DNA from: Candidatus Symbiobacter sp.
Lineage (GTDB): Bacteria > Pseudomonadota > Alphaproteobacteria > Elsterales > Elsteraceae
DNA: 6,230 nucleotides
Reading direction: 5' to 3'
Assembly: GCA_030054015.1 (NCBI GenBank)
Contig: JASGCR010000134.1
Coordinates: 1-6,230 of the forward strand
Numbering within the stretch: the first letter of the stretch is position 1; the number at the start of each line of letters is the position of its first letter. Below the pieces are notes generated by a model that saw only the letters and a program-made list of their open reading frames with translations, was not told where the DNA came from and did not search any database. The position numbers and the translations under genes are program-made. Positions 3,357 to 6,230 of the stretch are shown one piece after another.

Positions 3357-5966
3357 TTAGGCGGGGGGCAACCAGGCCGCAAGATCAGCACAAAGGGTGT
3401 GAATTTCAGTCTGCCATTGGCGCGGCGTGGTTTGGTGAATGATTTTCATGCGCGGATACCAGGGGGAGTGGCTCTGCCCGGCCAGCCACCGCCAACAGCC
3501 ATTTTTGCGCGAGAGCAGCCAAGTCGGGCAATTCATGCCCCCCGCCAAATGCGCCACCGAGGTATCCACCGTGACCACCGCATCTAAGCCCGCCAACAAA
3601 GCCGCCGTCTCATCAAAGCCAGTAATCTCAGCCATGACATCGATGATGTACTGATTCAACGCTTGGGGGGTAAAAACCGATTGGCTTAATTGGGCTTGGG
3701 GTTCGCCTTTTTGCAAACTCACCAGGGCGATATTATGCTGCGCCGCCAGGGCGACCACCGGTTCAAATTCTTTTAATGCCATGGAGCGCAGACGGTCGGT
3801 CTCCACCGCCAAGGGGATTTCTTTGCGACTTTCGCCCGCCCACACCAAACCGATTTTGGCGCGAGGGGGAGTTTGCCGTCCGGTCCCTGCCCATGCGGCA
3901 TCGATGCGGTGCCGCCAAAATTGCACCCGCTGGGGATCGGCGGTCAAATAGGGCATATGGGCTGGAATGCTGGCCTGGGTCAGGCGAAGCGCATGGGGCA
4001 AGGACATTAAGGCAATATGGCAATCAAATTCCGGTAAATTCTCGGCGGCGGGAAAATTCCGGCTGCGCGGCAGGAGGGTGAGGCGGCTTTTGCCATCGGG
4101 CAGATTAGGTTGCAGACTATGTTGCAGACTATGGTGCAGACTATGTTGCAGCAAAGTCAAAACCGGACTCTGCACCTCGAAAATCACCTGCGCCGGCGGG
4201 GCATCGAGGGTAAACAGCATCGGCACCAGGCGGCAAAATTGCAGCGTGTCGCCCAAACCTTGCTCGCTGTGAACCAACAAAGTTTTGCCGGTTAAATCCT
4301 CCCCCGCCTGCCAGACCGGCTCGGCAAAAGGGCGGCGGTTGATATAAGAATTTTGGCGGCGAAATCTGACCTCGAAATGGCGAAAACCATTGGTGAAATC
4401 GCCGTGCGCCAGTTCCGCATGGCTTAGATTCCATTCGGCATCCAAATAATCCGGGGCGAGGGCGAGGCACTGCTGGAACAGGGCGATGGCCGCGGCCAGA
4501 TCGCCCTGATCTTGCACCATATTGGCGCGGTTAAACAGTATTTTGGCGAGGTGGCCGGATTGGGGGGGCAGCGCGGCCTCGGCCTCGGCCAACCAGGCCA
4601 GGGCTTCGTGGCTGCGATCTTGGTGGTGGCAGGCATTGGCTAAGCCCACCAAAGCCGACAGATATTGCGGACTGGGGCGGGGACTCCAGGCCAGGGCGCG
4701 GCGGAAATTTTCCTCGGCTTCGCGGGGTTGAAAACTCTCGGCCAGCAAAGTGCCAAGCCGCAGCGCGATCTCACTTGCCGCTTCCTGCCAGGATGCGGTT
4801 TCATCCTCGTGGTCGTGGTCGGGGGCGGGGGCGGGGGCCGGGTTTTGTGCGGGCGCGGTACATTCTGTCAAGGCGGCGCGATAGCTTGCCATCGCCGCTG
4901 CCAGGTCAAGATTTTGCAACAAAGCCAAGCCTTTTTGCTGTTGCCAGATCAGGCTTTCGTGGCGATGGGATGATTTTTCCGCCAGATTTTCGGCCTCTTG
5001 CCAGGCTTGTTCGGCCTCTGCGGGTTGCTGCCGCGCGTAAAAACACCGCCCCAACAAGGCGAGATGATAGACCGAAGGCTTGAGATAAGCCGCCCGCGTC
5101 GCCATCGCCAGAGCCTGGGCCGAGACCTGGGCCAAGGCCTGGTCTCGCATGGCGGTGATTTTATCGGGGGCGGCGGCGGCGCGTTTTTCCGCCAGGTCGC
5201 TCAGGGCTAAATCGGCGGCGCAGGCAAAATAAGGCGCGGCCAGATCATGATAGAGCCGGTCGGATAAATCCTGGCGAAAATCGGACTCGCGTCCAACCTG
5301 GCGTAAGGCCTGCCAATAGGCCAGGCGATAGTTGCAATTTTCCGGTTGCTGCGCCAATACCCGCTCGAACCAGGGGATGCTGTCGCCATAACGCCCGGCT
5401 TGCAGGTAGAAATGGGCAATATTCGCCAAGCTTTGCGGGGAATGCGGGGCAAGCGACAGGCTGTGCTGGTAACATTGCTCGGCTTCTTGCCATAATTTAT
5501 CCGGGGAAATGGGGGCAGGCGGGGCATTTTGACCCAATTTAGCGGCTTGGCGGGCCAATTGGGTCAATATATTGCCAAGATTGTTCCAAATCTCGGCCAA
5601 ATTGGGGGCGCCCTCTAAGGCCAGGCGGTAACAGGCCTCGGCCTGGCGCAATTGCCGCAATTTTTGCCAACCATTGCCCAAATTCACCAAAGCCGGCACC
5701 GGCAGGGCGGTCGCTGGCCTTGACCTGGCGCGGTTGCCCGCCTCGCCATAGGGCAGGGCGAGACCGAGTTGTGTTATCACCGCCTCAATCAGGGCGATGC
5801 CGCTGGCAATCTCGCCCTGCTCGATTAAAATGCTGCCCAAGAGTTGCTGAGCATCAACATGGCCGGGATGGGCGAGCAGGATATTGCGATAGGCTTGCGC
5901 CGCCTCGGTCAATCGCCGGTCACGGTGCAGGCGCAGGGCCTCGGCAAATATAATGTCTTGGTTCAA
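3357..5966 (-). CDS. TPR-repeat protein with C-terminal GT-B-like glycosyltransferase domain
   Basis: An 869-residue protein. Residues 1-60 are a typical opening TPR (AEALRLHRDRRLTEAAQAYRN, then HPGHVDAQQLLGSI). TPR-like helices continue to about 520, with clear units at 87-120, 150-205, 392-420 and 464-500, interrupted by a Pro/Ala/Asp/His-rich linker at 361-380. Residues 550-869 match the glycosyltransferase domain usual after such TPRs: EQGLGDTLQFCRL (558-570), KIGLVWAGESRK (694-705), DRLRSM (714-719), VSLQKG (739-744), DETAALLAGLDAVVTVDTSV (775-794), then AHLAGG and WRWLAGQSHSPWYPRM (815-830). It probably transfers a nucleotide-activated sugar to a protein or surface glycan. The ORF starts with TTG at 5966, preceded by AGGAAA at 5 nt; an in-frame ATG at 5990 is cut off by TAG, and no early Met exists. 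A tandem repeat encodes LQHSLHHSLQHSL (596-608). Flagellin glycosylation is plausible from flaF nearby but not shown. Confidence 0.88.
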   Translation of the reverse strand: MNQDIIFAEALRLHRDRRLTEAAQAYRNILLAHPGHVDAQQLLGSILIEQGEIASGIALIEAVITQLGLALPYGEAGNRARSRPATALPVPALVNLGNGWQKLRQLRQAEACYRLALEGAPNLAEIWNNLGNILTQLARQAAKLGQNAPPAPISPDKLWQEAEQCYQHSLSLAPHSPQSLANIAHFYLQAGRYGDSIPWFERVLAQQPENCNYRLAYWQALRQVGRESDFRQDLSDRLYHDLAAPYFACAADLALSDLAEKRAAAAPDKITAMRDQALAQVSAQALAMATRAAYLKPSVYHLALLGRCFYARQQPAEAEQAWQEAENLAEKSSHRHESLIWQQQKGLALLQNLDLAAAMASYRAALTECTAPAQNPAPAPAPDHDHEDETASWQEAASEIALRLGTLLAESFQPREAEENFRRALAWSPRPSPQYLSALVGLANACHHQDRSHEALAWLAEAEAALPPQSGHLAKILFNRANMVQDQGDLAAAIALFQQCLALAPDYLDAEWNLSHAELAHGDFTNGFRHFEVRFRRQNSYINRRPFAEPVWQAGEDLTGKTLLVHSEQGLGDTLQFCRLVPMLFTLDAPPAQVIFEVQSPVLTLLQHSLHHSLQHSLQPNLPDGKSRLTLLPRSRNFPAAENLPEFDCHIALMSLPHALRLTQASIPAHMPYLTADPQRVQFWRHRIDAAWAGTGRQTPPRAKIGLVWAGESRKEIPLAVETDRLRSMALKEFEPVVALAAQHNIALVSLQKGEPQAQLSQSVFTPQALNQYIIDVMAEITGFDETAALLAGLDAVVTVDTSVAHLAGGMNCPTWLLSRKNGCWRWLAGQSHSPWYPRMKIIHQTTPRQWQTEIHTLCADLAAWLPPA
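4110..4151. repeat. 12-bp in-frame minisatellite inside the glycosyltransferase domain
   Basis: The unit TTGCAGACTATG is present at 4110-4121 and 4122-4133, as GTGCAGACTATG at 4134-4145, and in part at 4146-4151. On the minus strand it encodes repeats of a four-residue unit (SLQH/SLHH). Because 12 is a multiple of three, changes in copy number would lengthen or shorten a loop without breaking the frame. Confidence 0.92.
4821..4838. repeat. (GGGGGC)3 hexanucleotide repeat
   Basis: Three exact GGGGGC units encode the Pro-Ala run of the linker PAPAPAPDHDHEDE in the TPR-glycosyltransferase. The frame is preserved by the 6-bp period. It marks a flexible linker splitting the TPR array. Confidence 0.85.
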
Positions 5967-5971
5967 TCTAA

Positions 5972-5977
5972 TTTCCT
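5972..5977 (-). promoter_or_regulatory. Ribosome binding site deciding the TTG start of the glycosyltransferase
   Basis: Minus-strand AGGAAA is followed by TTAGA and then TTG at 5966. A tiny frame ATG AAC GCA ATT TAG (5990-5976) ends on this site, so its stop codon overlaps the Shine-Dalgarno sequence. Confidence 0.6.
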
Positions 5978-6078
5978 AAATTGCGTTCATGCGCTGGGGA
6001 ATATATCCTCATTATGACCCCTCCTTCCTGCTTAGGAAGGGGGGGAAAGCGAAGCTTAGGGCGAAGCCCGTAGCGGAG

Positions 6079-6157
6079 CTTGGGGGGGTTGGTGATCGTA
6101 TAAAACTTAATATCACGATCAATCTATTGCACCAAGTATTACACCAACCCCCCCAAG
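6079..6157. repeat. Perfect 16-bp internal inverted repeat of the MITE-like element
   Basis: CTTGGGGGGGTTGGTG at 6079-6094 pairs perfectly with CACCAACCCCCCCAAG at 6142-6157. It encloses the smaller TGATCGT/ACGATCA pair (6093-6099 and 6115-6121), giving a palindrome within a palindrome. Confidence 0.85.
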
Positions 6158-6197
6158 AAAAGCTAAGAATTTTTAGACAAAAAATTCTAGCTTTTCT
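6156..6197. repeat. AT-rich 18-bp hairpin, terminator-like
   Basis: AGAAAAGCTA (6156-6165) pairs with TAGCTTTTCT (6188-6197) and GAATTTTT (6167-6174) with AAAAATTC (6180-6187), with a single bulged A at 6166 and a 5-nt loop. The stem is long but AT-rich, so it is not a classic GC-stem terminator. It sits between the inner palindrome and the right terminal repeat. Confidence 0.85.
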
Positions 6198-6230
6198 ATC
6201 CCCCCCTTCCTAAGCAGGAAGGGGGGGTCA

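Larger units (their letters stand above)
6015..6230. mobile_element. 216-bp nested palindrome with 31-bp terminal inverted repeats, MITE-like
   Basis: Positions 6015-6045 start TGACCCCTCCTTCCTGCTTA and end in seven G; 6200-6230 is the inverted copy with one mismatch (30/31). Each terminal repeat is itself a hairpin (CCTTCCT-GCTT-AGGAAGG). Inside lie a perfect 16-bp inverted pair (6079-6094 with 6142-6157), a 7-bp pair TGATCGT/ACGATCA (6093-6099 with 6115-6121), and an AT-rich hairpin (6156-6197). There is no coding capacity. Ends matching in inverted orientation and the small size fit a non-autonomous miniature transposon, but the window stops exactly at the right end, so target-site duplication cannot be checked. 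Related hairpin units occur at 1-65. It lies upstream of the glycosyltransferase gene. Confidence 0.6.

Noticed and set aside
3776..5210. Several 60-110 codon frames on both strands within the glycosyltransferase gene
   Set aside because: They are low-complexity, arginine/proline/glycine-rich readings of GC-rich coding DNA, without ribosome sites, and overlap a well-supported gene.

Overview
The window most likely comes from a flagellated alphaproteobacterium. The best evidence is a clear FlaF gene, since FlaF is a flagellar regulator of the alphaproteobacterial class. TTG starts, GC-rich coding DNA and dense families of short palindromic repeats fit this, but I cannot name the genus.

Layout: (1) Positions 1-65 hold two small C/T-loop-A/G hairpin units related to the element at the far right end. 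(2) Positions 127-729, plus strand: a promoter and a two-gene type II toxin-antitoxin operon, with a ribbon-helix-helix antitoxin followed by an overlapping YafQ-like mRNA interferase toxin. (3) Positions 769-921: a repeat island made of a 27-bp tandem array and two strong hairpins, ending 3 bp before the stop codon of the next gene. (4) Positions 925-2736, minus strand: flaF followed by a six-TPR protein with a COG4976-type SAM methyltransferase domain, probably one operon. A sigma-54 type -24/-12 element lies about 170 nt upstream of flaF. (5) Positions 2977-3279: a second, more complete copy of the repeat family. Its core (3041-3179) can fold into a closed three-armed, cloverleaf-like structure and is followed by a 43-bp tandem array. 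(6) Positions 3357-5966, minus strand: an 869-residue protein with a long TPR array and a C-terminal GT-B-like glycosyltransferase domain, starting at TTG. (7) Positions 6015-6230: a 216-bp nested palindrome with 31-bp terminal inverted repeats (30/31 match), resembling a MITE.

How the genes may work together: FlaF acts with FlbT to control flagellin synthesis in known alphaproteobacteria. TPR-glycosyltransferases and TPR-methyltransferases are often found near flagellin loci. I infer that this is a flagellin-regulation and flagellin- or surface-modification cluster. No flagellin, flbT or other flagellar structural gene is visible, so the target is not shown. The toxin-antitoxin pair and the repeats look like accessory DNA around this cluster.

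The most unusual content is non-coding: two related repeat islands in which conserved ATTACCCG/CGGGTAAT motifs bracket perfect hairpins whose sequences vary, plus the nested palindrome at the right edge.
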